DNA of 14,529 bases from assembly GCA_937872005.1 (NCBI GenBank), contig CALMPQ010000414.1, positions 1-14,529 on the forward strand, written 5' to 3'. The notes beneath the pieces were generated by a model. It made no database searches and was not told the origin of the DNA. It saw nothing but the letters and a program-made list of their open reading frames with translations. The DNA is from an uncultured Propioniciclava sp. (GTDB lineage Bacteria; Actinomycetota; Actinomycetes; Propionibacteriales; Propionibacteriaceae). Of this stretch, positions 1 to 6,558 are shown piece by piece (position 1 is the first letter of the stretch; every line of letters begins with the position of its first letter). The position numbers were made by a program, and so were the translations under genes.

Positions 1-2
1 AC

Positions 3-41
3 CGGGCCGAGCCCACGGCGTCCGACATCACCACGACCTGA
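3..41 (+). CDS. C-terminal tail of an upstream gene (partial, unidentified)
   Basis: The first bases read as an open frame ending at TGA 39-41, with last residues RAEPTASDITTT. Every sense codon in this frame ends in G or C, the pattern of real genes here, while the other two plus-strand frames do not show it. The stop lies 13 nt before the permease start, which suggests a co-transcribed upstream gene. In ketone-body operons a CoA-transferase subunit often sits nearby and would supply the missing acetoacetate activation step. Twelve residues are too few to identify it, so that identity is a guess from context. Confidence 0.4.
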   Translation, partial: RAEPTASDITTT

Positions 42-54
42 ATCGCAGACCCAC

Positions 55-1464
55 ATGACCTTTTACAGCCTGATCATCGTCATCGCGGCGTTGGGCTTCC
101 TGATGTGGATGGCCTACAAGGGCCACTCCGTGATCCTCTTCGCGCCGATCGCCGCCATGGGCGCGGTGCTCCTCACCAACCCGGGACTCGTCGCCCCGGT
201 CTTCACCGGCCTCTTCATGAGCAAGATGGTCGGCTTCATCCTGAACTACTTCCCCGTCTTCCTGCTGGGCGCCATCTTCGGCAAGCTCATGGAGATCTCG
301 GGCTTCGCCAAGTCGATCGTCTCGGCGGTCATCAAGGTCGTCGGCGCGCGCAACGCGATGCTGACGATCGTGCTCGTCGGGGCGCTGCTCACCTACGGTG
401 GCGTGTCGCTCTTCGTCGTCGTGTTCGCGGTCTACCCGTTCGCCGCGGAGATGTTCCGCCAGGGCAACATCCCCAAGCGGCTCATCCCCGGCACGATCGC
501 GCTGGGCGCGTTCACCTTCACGATGGACGCCATCCCCGGCACCCCGCAGATCCAGAACATCATCCCGACCACGTTCTTCAACACCACCGGCTATGCGGCG
601 CCCGTGCTCGGCATCATCGGCGGCATCCTCGTGTTCGCCGCGGGCATGGCCTACCTCGAGTGGCAGCGCCGCAAGGCCCTGGCCAAGGACGAGGGCTACG
701 GCGAGGGCCACACCAACGAGCCCACCACGTACGCCGACGCCGCCAAGCTGCCGCACCCGCTGCTCGCCCTCGCGCCGCTGCTCATCGTGGGCGTGGTCAA
801 CTTCGTGATGACCCGCGTGATCCCCGGGATGTACGGCAAGGAGACGACCTTCGACTCCACCGTCGTGGGCAAGCAGGTGCCCGTCACCGTCGCCACCTCG
901 GCCAACGTCGCCATCTGGTCGGTGCTCGTCGCCCTGCTGGTCGGCATCCTGTTCGTCGTCGTGACGGCGTTCGGCACGATCCGCAAGCACTTCGCCGAGG
1001 ACGTCAAGCCCGCCATCGCCGGCTCCCTGCTCGCCACGATGAACACCGCGTCGGAGTACGGCTTCGGCGCCGTCATCGCGTCGCTGGCCGGCTTCAAGAT
1101 CGTCGCCGACGGGCTCACCGCGATCCCCGACCCGCTGATCCGCGAGGCGGTCACGGTCACGTCGCTGGCCGGCATCACCGGCTCGGCCTCGGGCGGCATG
1201 TCGATCGCCCTGGGTGCGATGAGCCAGTCGTTCATCGACGCGGCCAACGCCGCCGGCATCCCGATGGACGTCCTGCACCGCGTCGCCGCCATGGCCTCCG
1301 GTGGCATGGACACCCTGCCGCACAATGGAGCCGTCATCACCCTGCTGGCGGTCACCGGCCTGACCCACAAGTCGTCCTACAAGGACATCTTCGCCATGAC
1401 CATCATCAAGACCCTCGCCGTGTTCGTCATCATCGGCGTCTACTACGCCACTGGCCTCGTCTAA
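55..1464 (+). CDS. GntP-family permease, probable 3-hydroxybutyrate:H+ symporter
   Basis: A 469-residue, highly hydrophobic membrane protein of the usual length for the GntP family (gluconate and related organic-acid proton symporters). Family-like stretches are GGVSLF at 115-120, DAIPGTPQIQN at 158-168 and GGMDTLPHNGAV near 416-427. A hydrophilic loop lies near residues 204-230. The substrate is inferred from context: the next two genes encode 3-hydroxybutyrate dehydrogenase and a thiolase, and GntP members beside such dehydrogenases are commonly annotated as D-beta-hydroxybutyrate permeases. The ATG at 55 has no clear Shine-Dalgarno upstream and is close behind the stop of the preceding partial frame, so translation may depend on coupling. 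A different short organic acid as substrate cannot be excluded. Confidence 0.88.
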   Translation: MTFYSLIIVIAALGFLMWMAYKGHSVILFAPIAAMGAVLLTNPGLVAPVFTGLFMSKMVGFILNYFPVFLLGAIFGKLMEISGFAKSIVSAVIKVVGARNAMLTIVLVGALLTYGGVSLFVVVFAVYPFAAEMFRQGNIPKRLIPGTIALGAFTFTMDAIPGTPQIQNIIPTTFFNTTGYAAPVLGIIGGILVFAAGMAYLEWQRRKALAKDEGYGEGHTNEPTTYADAAKLPHPLLALAPLLIVGVVNFVMTRVIPGMYGKETTFDSTVVGKQVPVTVATSANVAIWSVLVALLVGILFVVVTAFGTIRKHFAEDVKPAIAGSLLATMNTASEYGFGAVIASLAGFKIVADGLTAIPDPLIREAVTVTSLAGITGSASGGMSIALGAMSQSFIDAANAAGIPMDVLHRVAAMASGGMDTLPHNGAVITLLAVTGLTHKSSYKDIFAMTIIKTLAVFVIIGVYYATGLV

Positions 1465-1468
1465 GGAG
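1463..1468 (+). promoter_or_regulatory. Ribosome binding site of the dehydrogenase gene
   Basis: AAGGAG lies 5 nt before the ATG at 1474 and overlaps the last two bases of the permease stop codon TAA (1462-1464). This supports the chosen start and tight translational linkage of the two genes. Confidence 0.7.
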
Positions 1469-1473
1469 AACCC

Positions 1474-2235
1474 ATGAGCACCTACCCGAACTACCACGCC
1501 GGACGCCGCGCACTCGTCACCGGCGCCGCCTCCGGCATCGGACGCGAGGCCGCCATCAAGTTCGCCGAGGCCGGCGCCCACGTGCTGGCCGTCGACGTCA
1601 ACGCCGAGGGCCTGGCCGCCCTGGCGTCCGAGGTCGAGGGCATCGAGGCGCTGCCCTGCGACCTGAGCAACTACGACGCGATTGCCGAGCTGCCCAAGGG
1701 CATCGACATCCTGGTCAATGTCGCCGGCATCCAGACCGTGAGCCCGATCCACGAGTTCCCGGTGGAGAAGTTCGAGTTCATCATGAAGGTGATGCTGCAC
1801 GCGCCCTGGTACCTCATCCGCCAGTCGGTGCCGCACATGTACGCCAAGGGCTGGGGGCGCATCGTCAACCTGTCCTCGGCGCACGGCCTGCGCGCGTCGG
1901 AGTACAAGTCGGCCTACGTGACCGCCAAGCACGGCCTTGAGGGCCTGTCGAAGGTCGCCGCGCTGGAGGGGGCGCCCCACGGCGTCACCTCGGTGACCGT
2001 CAACCCCGCCTACGTGCGGACACCCCTGGTCGAGAAGCAGATCGCCGACCAGGCCCGCACCCACGGCATCTCCGAGGACGAGGTCATCGAGAAGATCATG
2101 CTGACCCGCTCGCACGTGAAGCGCCTCATCGAGCCCGAGGAGGTCGCCGAGCTGGTGCTGTTCCTGACCGGGCCGGCCTCGGCGTCCATGAGCGGCACCT
2201 CATACCCCATCGACGGCGCCTGGACGGCGTACTGA
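1474..2235 (+). CDS. bdhA: 3-hydroxybutyrate dehydrogenase (SDR family)
   Basis: A 253-residue classical short-chain dehydrogenase that would oxidise (R)-3-hydroxybutyrate to acetoacetate with NAD+ in the cytoplasm. The cofactor motif TGAASGIG is at 16-23 and NVAG at 82-85. The catalytic residues are Ser135, Tyr148 and Lys152 (YVTAK). From memory of the Pseudomonas fragi enzyme, its substrate-contact residues Gln94, His144, Lys152, Gln196 and Trp257 correspond with a constant offset of seven to Gln87, His137, Lys145, Gln189 and Trp250 here, so all five are present. This lifts the call above a generic SDR. The fourth catalytic position, Asn114 in that enzyme, falls on Met107 in the segment KVMLHAPW. 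The gene sits 9 nt after the permease with an AAGGAG site and leads into a thiolase gene, completing a 3-hydroxybutyrate route. Confidence 0.9.
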   Translation: MSTYPNYHAGRRALVTGAASGIGREAAIKFAEAGAHVLAVDVNAEGLAALASEVEGIEALPCDLSNYDAIAELPKGIDILVNVAGIQTVSPIHEFPVEKFEFIMKVMLHAPWYLIRQSVPHMYAKGWGRIVNLSSAHGLRASEYKSAYVTAKHGLEGLSKVAALEGAPHGVTSVTVNPAYVRTPLVEKQIADQARTHGISEDEVIEKIMLTRSHVKRLIEPEEVAELVLFLTGPASASMSGTSYPIDGAWTAY

Positions 2236-2242
2236 CCACTCG

Positions 2243-2265
2243 TTGGCTGAGCATGTCGAAGCCAG
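2243..2265 (+). repeat. REP-like palindrome, copy 1
   Basis: TGGCT (2244-2248) and AGCCA (2260-2264) pair around the core GAGCATGTCGA (2249-2259). The core matches 10 of 11 bases of a second copy at 11609-11619, which has a different but also self-pairing stem. The element fills most of the short gap between the dehydrogenase and thiolase genes and runs into the thiolase Shine-Dalgarno, so as RNA its stem could affect initiation. Motifs of this kind are familiar to me as dispersed repeats in actinobacterial genomes, but I have not checked this one. Confidence 0.55.
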
Positions 2266-2271
2266 AAGGAG
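2266..2271 (+). promoter_or_regulatory. Ribosome binding site that sets the thiolase start
   Basis: AAGGAG is 7 nt upstream of the ATG at 2279. It rules out the longer frame opening at 2243, whose first twelve codons would be made of the palindromic repeat. Confidence 0.7.
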
Positions 2272-2278
2272 ATTGAGC

Positions 2279-3460
2279 ATGAAGAAGACTGACGACCCGA
2301 TCGTGGTGGTGGGCTACGCCCGCACCCCGGTGGGCGCATTCGGCAAGTCGCTGGCGTCCGTGCCCGCGCACGTGCTGGGCGCCACCGCCGCCAAGGCCGC
2401 GCTGGAGCGCGCGGGCCTGACACCGGCCGACGCCCAGGAGTGGATCATCGGCTGCGTCGGCTCGACCGGCACCGACGCCTACATCAGCCGCCGCGTCTCG
2501 ATCGAGGCCGGGGCGACCGAGGAGTCGACCGCCATGACCGTCAACCGCCTGTGCGGGTCGGCCATGCAGGCGATCGGCCTGGCCGCGGCCGAGCTGATGG
2601 TCGGCGAGGCCGACATCGTCGTGGCCGGCGGCACCGAGAACATGTCGGCCCAGCCGTTCATGGACTTCTCGGCCCGCAACGGCGTGACCCTCGGCAACCG
2701 CACCATCATGGACGGCACCAACTCCATGATCACCGACCCCTTCTCGGGTGAGCCGATGGGCATCACAGCCGAGAACGTCGCTGAGCGCTTCGCCGTGACC
2801 CGCGAGCAGCAGGACGAGTTCGCCCTCGAGTCGCAGCGCCGCGCGCAGGAGGCCCTGGCCTCGGGTGCGGTGGCCGACGAGATCACGCCCGTGGTGATCT
2901 CGACCCGCAAGGGCGACGTCGTCGTCGACACCGACGAGCACCCGCGCGCGGGCCTGTCGCTGGAGAAGCTGGCCGCGATGCGCCCGGTCTTCAAGAAGGA
3001 CGGTTCGGTCACCGCCGGCAACGCCTCGGGCATCAACGACGGTGCAGCGATGCTGGTGCTGACCCGCGCGTCGGTGGCGGCCGAGCGCGGCTTGACCCCC
3101 ATCGCCGAGCTCGTCGACTTCACCAAGGTCGGCATTGAGCCCGGCATCATGGGCTACGCGCCGAAGCCGGCCATCGAGAAGATCCTCGAGCGCAACGACC
3201 TCGGCACCGGCGACATCGCCTGGTACGAGATCAACGAGGCCTTCGCCGCCCAGGCGGTCCCGGTCGCGCGTGACCTCGACCTCGACCCGGCCAAGGTCAA
3301 CCCGCTCGGCGGCGCGATCGCGTGGGGCCACCCCATCGGTGCCACCGGCGCGATCATCTCGCTGCGCACCATCAACAACCTCCAGCCCGGCGAGCTGGGC
3401 CTGGCGTCCATGTGCATCGGCGGCGGCCAGGCCGTCGCGAGCATCTGGCGTCGTCTCTGA
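2279..3460 (+). CDS. Acetyl-CoA acetyltransferase (thiolase)
   Basis: A 393-residue protein of the normal length for biosynthetic or degradative thiolases (AtoB/PhaA type). It would cleave acetoacetyl-CoA with CoA into two acetyl-CoA, or run the reverse condensation. The nucleophile is Cys92 in NRLCGSAMQA. The NEAF motif is at 319-322, the catalytic His351 lies in GHPIGATGA, and Cys379 lies in the C-terminal CIGGGQ loop, so all catalytic parts are intact. It follows the dehydrogenase after a 43-nt gap holding a REP-like palindrome and a good Shine-Dalgarno. In this operon the degradative direction is likely. Acetoacetate must first become acetoacetyl-CoA, and no CoA-transferase or ligase is encoded in the visible part of the operon. 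A thiolase for longer 3-ketoacyl-CoA is an alternative, less favoured by the neighbours. Confidence 0.92.
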   Translation: MKKTDDPIVVVGYARTPVGAFGKSLASVPAHVLGATAAKAALERAGLTPADAQEWIIGCVGSTGTDAYISRRVSIEAGATEESTAMTVNRLCGSAMQAIGLAAAELMVGEADIVVAGGTENMSAQPFMDFSARNGVTLGNRTIMDGTNSMITDPFSGEPMGITAENVAERFAVTREQQDEFALESQRRAQEALASGAVADEITPVVISTRKGDVVVDTDEHPRAGLSLEKLAAMRPVFKKDGSVTAGNASGINDGAAMLVLTRASVAAERGLTPIAELVDFTKVGIEPGIMGYAPKPAIEKILERNDLGTGDIAWYEINEAFAAQAVPVARDLDLDPAKVNPLGGAIAWGHPIGATGAIISLRTINNLQPGELGLASMCIGGGQAVASIWRRL

Positions 3461-3477
3461 GGCGGGTCTCCCCCAAC

Positions 3478-3559
3478 GGCAAAAGTCCGGTATCCCGGCG
3501 TTCTGGCGCGGTTCGAGGCCTCTCGAGCCCCCAAGATCCCGGGATACCGGACTTTTGCC
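3478..3559. repeat. 82-nt hairpin element with perfect 21-bp arms, likely bidirectional terminator
   Basis: The arms at 3478-3498 and 3539-3559 are exact reverse complements over 21 bp; the left arm starts GGCAAAAGTCCGG. The 40-nt interior folds again: GGTTCGAG and CTCGAGCC pair, with one G:U, around GCCT. The element fills the space between two convergent genes, 17 nt after the thiolase stop and 2 nt from the regulator-PPTase stop, and the outer arms carry T-runs in the 3' direction on either strand. That fits a shared terminator. The length and perfection of the arms also fit a small non-autonomous mobile palindrome. I see no target-site duplication. Confidence 0.8.
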
Positions 3560-3561
3560 AT

Positions 3562-4617
3562 TCAGGGCAGCAAGCACCAGCTGGCCACCCACTGCGGCCC
3601 CAGGTCGAGGACGCCCCAGCGCGCGTCAGCTTGCTGCCGGACCTCGCCGCGCAGGCCCTCGCCGGTGGCCTTGAGGTAGGCCTCGGCGCGGGTCCACTCC
3701 TCGATCGAGGCGAACCCCGGCGGCGCCTCGGCCGAGGCGCGTTCGAGGTCGACGCCGAGGCGTCCGGTGTTCGTTGCGCCGACGAGGGTGAACCCACCCG
3801 CGTGCGCGATCGAGACATCCGGACGCCGACCGTTGGCCAGCCGCAGGCGGGGGCGTCCGTGCTGGTCGGAGCCGCAGGCGGGGCACTGGTGGCGGACGGT
3901 GACGTCCTCACCGACCAGGTCGGCGAACAACGTCTCGGCCCGCGGCTCACCCCAGGCGAAGCGCGGGCCATCCGGCAGCACGCGGATCGCCGCGCGGTCG
4001 TCGCGGTCGAGGGCGAGGAGGCCGCCGGCGGAGTGGACGGCACCCGCGGCGTCCACGGTGAGGTCGGTGCCGGGCGCGATGCCGAGGTCGCTGAGGCGGG
4101 CCAGTTGGTCGGGGTCGGAATCGGCCACGCGGGCGACCGTGTGCGAGCCGGGCCCGGCATCGCCCAACAGCGGCGCAACCAGACGCACCCACTCTCCCGA
4201 CGCGCCGGGGATCGCGTCCCCGTGGGGGTCGCGGCGGGGGTGCCCGAGGTGCGCGTCGAGGTGGGCGAGGAAGAACTCGGACGCCGCGTGCTCGAGGAGT
4301 TCGGCGTCGTCGTGCACCTCCTCCCAGCCGTAGCCGAGCACCTCGGTGAGGAAGGTCTCGATCAGGCGGTGGCGGCGCACCATGGCGCGGGCGAGCTGTT
4401 CGCCGAGCTCGGTGAGCGCGACGGGCTTGTAGGGGGCGTAGGTGATCAACCCCTGCGCGGCAAGGCGTTTCACCGTGTCGGAGACGTTGGCCTGGGTCGT
4501 GCCGAGGCGGGCGGCGATGCCCTTGGTGGTGATCGGGGGGTCGCCCCACTCGACCGCGGACCAGATGATCTTCAGGTAGTCCTGAGCGGTGGTGGTGAGG
4601 TCGTCGACGTGGGTCAT
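3562..4617 (-). CDS. mntR: MntR-type (DtxR family) manganese regulator fused to a 4'-phosphopantetheinyl transferase domain
   Basis: A 351-residue protein with two unrelated halves. Residues 1-140 are a DtxR-family winged-helix and dimerisation region. Likely metal ligands Asp13, His83, Glu106, Glu109 and His110 follow the MntR pattern, with Glu where DtxR has Cys; MntR's further Glu is Lys here. Residues about 168-213 are a FeoA/SH3-like domain. Residues about 213-351 resemble a short Sfp-type phosphopantetheinyl transferase: CPAC at 245-248, SIAHAGG at 269-275, GVDLE at 288-292 (Mg ligands Asp290, Glu292) and WTRAEAYLKATGEGL at 308-322 (Glu312, Lys316). There is no Met after residue 79 and no convincing Shine-Dalgarno at the junction, so a true fusion is likely; an internal GTG at Val213 is the alternative. 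The ATG at 4617 overlaps the mntH stop (TGATG); an in-frame TTG lies at 4620. The mntH neighbour supports manganese sensing. Confidence 0.85.
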   Translation of the reverse strand: MTHVDDLTTTAQDYLKIIWSAVEWGDPPITTKGIAARLGTTQANVSDTVKRLAAQGLITYAPYKPVALTELGEQLARAMVRRHRLIETFLTEVLGYGWEEVHDDAELLEHAASEFFLAHLDAHLGHPRRDPHGDAIPGASGEWVRLVAPLLGDAGPGSHTVARVADSDPDQLARLSDLGIAPGTDLTVDAAGAVHSAGGLLALDRDDRAAIRVLPDGPRFAWGEPRAETLFADLVGEDVTVRHQCPACGSDQHGRPRLRLANGRRPDVSIAHAGGFTLVGATNTGRLGVDLERASAEAPPGFASIEEWTRAEAYLKATGEGLRGEVRQQADARWGVLDLGPQWVASWCLLP

Positions 4618-5870
4618 CAACCCCAGCCCAGCACGGTGAGCACCACGAGGGCAAGGTTCAGGGCGATGACCAGTGCGATGACGACCCAGGCGACCAGGGT
4701 CAGGGCTCGGCGGTTGGTGTGCTCCCCCATGAGGGAGCGGTTGCTGGTGAGCCGCACGAGCGGGATCAGCGCGAACGGGATGCCCAGGCTCAGGAAGACT
4801 TGGCTCATCACCAGCGCGGTGGTGGGGTTGACGCCCAGCGCGAGGATGATGAGCGCCGGGACCAGCGTGATCGCGCGCCGCACCACCATCGGGAGGCGGA
4901 CATTGAGCAGTCCGCTCATGATGGTGGCGCCGGCGTAGCAGCCGACCGACGTGGACGCCAACCCGCTCGCCAGCAGCCCGATCCCGAAGAGGATGCCGAA
5001 GGCTGGGCCGAGGGCGTCCGTGATGGCGGCGTGGGCGCCCTCGATGGAGTCGGTGCCGGCGACCCCTTGGAGGGACGCAGCGGCGAGGAGCAGCATGGCT
5101 ATGTTGACGGCGCCGGCGACGAGCATGGAGAGGCCGACGTCCCAGCGGGTGGCGTGCAGGATGCGCGGCAGCTCATGGGGTTGGTGGCCGTGGCGGTCAC
5201 GCGCGAGGGCCGAGTGCACGTAGATGGCGTGCGGCATGACGGTGGCGCCGAGCATGGACGCCGCGAGCAGGACGGACTCGGTGCCGTCCAAGCGGGGGAT
5301 CATCCCGTTCGCGGTTTCGGGCCAGGAGACGTCGCTGACGAACAGTCCGGCGGTGAAGCCGATGGTGATGACCAAGAGGAGGCCCATGACCGTGAGCTCG
5401 AACGGTCGTTGGCCGCCGCGGGTCTGGACGCTGAGGATGAGCATCGACACCGCGCCGACGATGAGGCCGCCGATGACGAGCGGCACGTCGAAGAGGATCT
5501 TCAGTGCGATCGCGCCGCCGAGCACCTCGGCCAGGTCGGTGGCGAGCGCGACGGCCTCGGCCTGCGCCCAGTAGGCGAGGCGCTGGCGTTTGGGAAGGCG
5601 CTCGCCGAGGAGCCTCGGGAGGGACTCGCCCGTGACGAGGCCCGACTTGGCGCTGAGGTACTGCACGAGCATCGCCATGATGTTGGCCGCGACGAGCACC
5701 CAGACCAGCAGGTAGCCGAAGCTCGCGCCCGCGGTGAGGTTGGCGGCGACGTTGCCCGGGTCGACGTACGCGATCGCCGCGACGAACGCCGGCCCCCACA
5801 ACCACGCGAGCGGTCGGGCGGCCGGGCGCGATCCCGACCGCTCGGCCAGCTTCGGCGCGACGGGTTTCAT
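4617..5870 (-). CDS. mntH: NRAMP-family manganese/iron importer MntH
   Basis: A 417-residue polytopic membrane protein of the usual NRAMP length that would import Mn2+ (or Fe2+) with protons. The TM1 metal-site motif DPGN is at 37-40 and the TM6 motif MPH is at 212-214 (MPHAIYVHSAL), the two unwound helices that bind metal in this family. TDLAEVLGGAIAL at 111-123 matches the conserved TM3. The downstream gene, overlapping by one base, is an MntR-like regulator, so the pair looks like a self-regulated manganese uptake operon. The ATG at 5870 has no Shine-Dalgarno and lies 2 nt from a palindrome, which suggests a leaderless or near-leaderless transcript under direct repression. Mn specificity is inferred from the MntR-type ligands of the partner and not from MntH itself. 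Confidence 0.93.
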   Translation of the reverse strand: MKPVAPKLAERSGSRPAARPLAWLWGPAFVAAIAYVDPGNVAANLTAGASFGYLLVWVLVAANIMAMLVQYLSAKSGLVTGESLPRLLGERLPKRQRLAYWAQAEAVALATDLAEVLGGAIALKILFDVPLVIGGLIVGAVSMLILSVQTRGGQRPFELTVMGLLLVITIGFTAGLFVSDVSWPETANGMIPRLDGTESVLLAASMLGATVMPHAIYVHSALARDRHGHQPHELPRILHATRWDVGLSMLVAGAVNIAMLLLAAASLQGVAGTDSIEGAHAAITDALGPAFGILFGIGLLASGLASTSVGCYAGATIMSGLLNVRLPMVVRRAITLVPALIILALGVNPTTALVMSQVFLSLGIPFALIPLVRLTSNRSLMGEHTNRRALTLVAWVVIALVIALNLALVVLTVLGWG

Positions 5871-5872
5871 GC

Positions 5873-5894
5873 AAAGTTAAGCTACACGAACTTT
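5873..5894 (-). promoter_or_regulatory. Putative MntR operator/promoter of mntH
   Basis: AAAGTT (5873-5878) and AACTTT (5889-5894) form a 22-bp interrupted palindrome ending 2 nt upstream of the mntH start codon. This AT-rich patch stands out in GC-rich surroundings. Its spacing and place suit a DtxR/MntR dimer site over the core promoter; on the minus strand TAGCTT (5884-5879) could be the -10 of a leaderless transcript. The assignment rests on position and symmetry only. Confidence 0.45.
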
Positions 5895-5915
5895 TGGCCG
5901 CGGGCAGGTCTCGCT

Positions 5916-5995
5916 GTCCGCCGATTGCGCCCGTCCGTTTGTGCGCCGGGGCGACCGGACGAGCGGCCCCAATCCAGCGGACGCAATCGGCCGAC
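5916..5995. repeat. Imperfect 14-bp inverted repeat in the mntH/DUF1697 divergent region
   Basis: GTCCGCCGATTGCG (5916-5929) pairs with CGCAATCGGCCGAC (5982-5995) at 13 of 14 positions. Inside the loop, GTCCG (5933-5937) and CGGAC (5956-5960) can form a second stem. The right arm lies 20-34 nt upstream of the DUF1697 start, so the element could be a regulatory site or a structured leader. No known riboswitch class is recognised. Confidence 0.4.
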
Positions 5996-6015
5996 GCCTG
6001 TGGCATCGTGAAGCC

Positions 6016-6558
6016 ATGGCCACCGAGTCGTACGCCGCCCTGCTGCGCGGGATCTTCCCCAGCGGCAGGAACATGAGCAACGCGCACCTGCGTGGGGTCT
6101 TCGAGAGCCTGGGCTTTGAGAAGGTCGCCTCGATCCTGGCCAGCGGCAACATCGTCTTCCGCGCCCCGGCCACCGACGTGGCCGAGCTCGAGGCGTCCAT
6201 CGAGGTGGCGCTGCAGGGCCAACTGGGCATCAAGGGCGGCACGATCGTCCGCACCCAGGCCGAAGTGCAGGGGCTGCTCGACCGCGACCCCTTCGCGGGG
6301 TACACGCACGGGCCGGGCACCTACCTGACGGCGACCTTCCTGAAGACGCCGCTGATCGAAGCCCCGCCCGAGCACCCCGACCCCCTGACGCGCGTGCTCG
6401 GTTACGACCCGGACGCCCGCGCGGTGCTCGCGGTCACCGACAACACCGTCCCGGGCACCACGGGCAATTGGATGGCCTGGCTCACCGCCACCCATGGTGA
6501 GGGCATCACCACGCGCACGTGGCTCACGGTGCAGAAGATCGTCGCGAAGATGCGCTGA
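6016..6558 (+). CDS. DUF1697 family protein
   Basis: A 180-residue soluble protein that fits the DUF1697 family in length and layout. The N-terminal YAALLRGIFPSGRN matches the family's opening YVALLRGINVGG-type motif, and ILASGNIVF (residues 34-42) matches the conserved Y-x-x-SGN-x-x-F element. The C-terminal part TGNWMAWLTAT also looks like the family. No biochemical role is established that I can name. ATG 6016 is chosen because homology starts right there; a longer frame from 5941 would be built from the upstream inverted repeat. The Shine-Dalgarno is weak. The gene is divergent from mntH and its stop (TGA 6556-6558) directly abuts the stop of modC on the other strand, with no space for a separate terminator. 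Confidence 0.85.
   Translation: MATESYAALLRGIFPSGRNMSNAHLRGVFESLGFEKVASILASGNIVFRAPATDVAELEASIEVALQGQLGIKGGTIVRTQAEVQGLLDRDPFAGYTHGPGTYLTATFLKTPLIEAPPEHPDPLTRVLGYDPDARAVLAVTDNTVPGTTGNWMAWLTATHGEGITTRTWLTVQKIVAKMR

Noticed and set aside
28..2115. Long minus-strand open frame of 695 codons opposite the permease and dehydrogenase genes
   Set aside because: It is rich in Gly, Asp, Arg and His in repetitive style, typical of the antisense of GC-rich genes, and overlaps two clearly recognised genes.
2243..2278. Longer N terminus for the thiolase (12 extra residues)
   Set aside because: These codons come from the REP-like palindrome, and AAGGAG is ideally spaced for the ATG at 2279.
2126..3592. 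Minus-strand 488-codon frame across the thiolase gene
   Set aside because: Low-complexity antisense composition; the plus-strand thiolase has every catalytic motif.
3562..3980. Separate phosphopantetheinyl transferase gene starting at an internal codon
   Set aside because: There is no ATG in frame after residue 79, and the only sensible GTG (Val213) lacks a ribosome binding site; kept only as an alternative.
4719..6011. Plus-strand 430-codon frame opposite mntH
   Set aside because: Glu/Asp/Arg-rich antisense shadow without a recognisable domain; mntH has DPGN and MPH motifs in the other strand.
5871..6015. Manganese riboswitch (yybP-ykoY class)
   Set aside because: I cannot find its conserved loops, and that class usually controls efflux genes and not mntH; the inverted repeat there does not match it.
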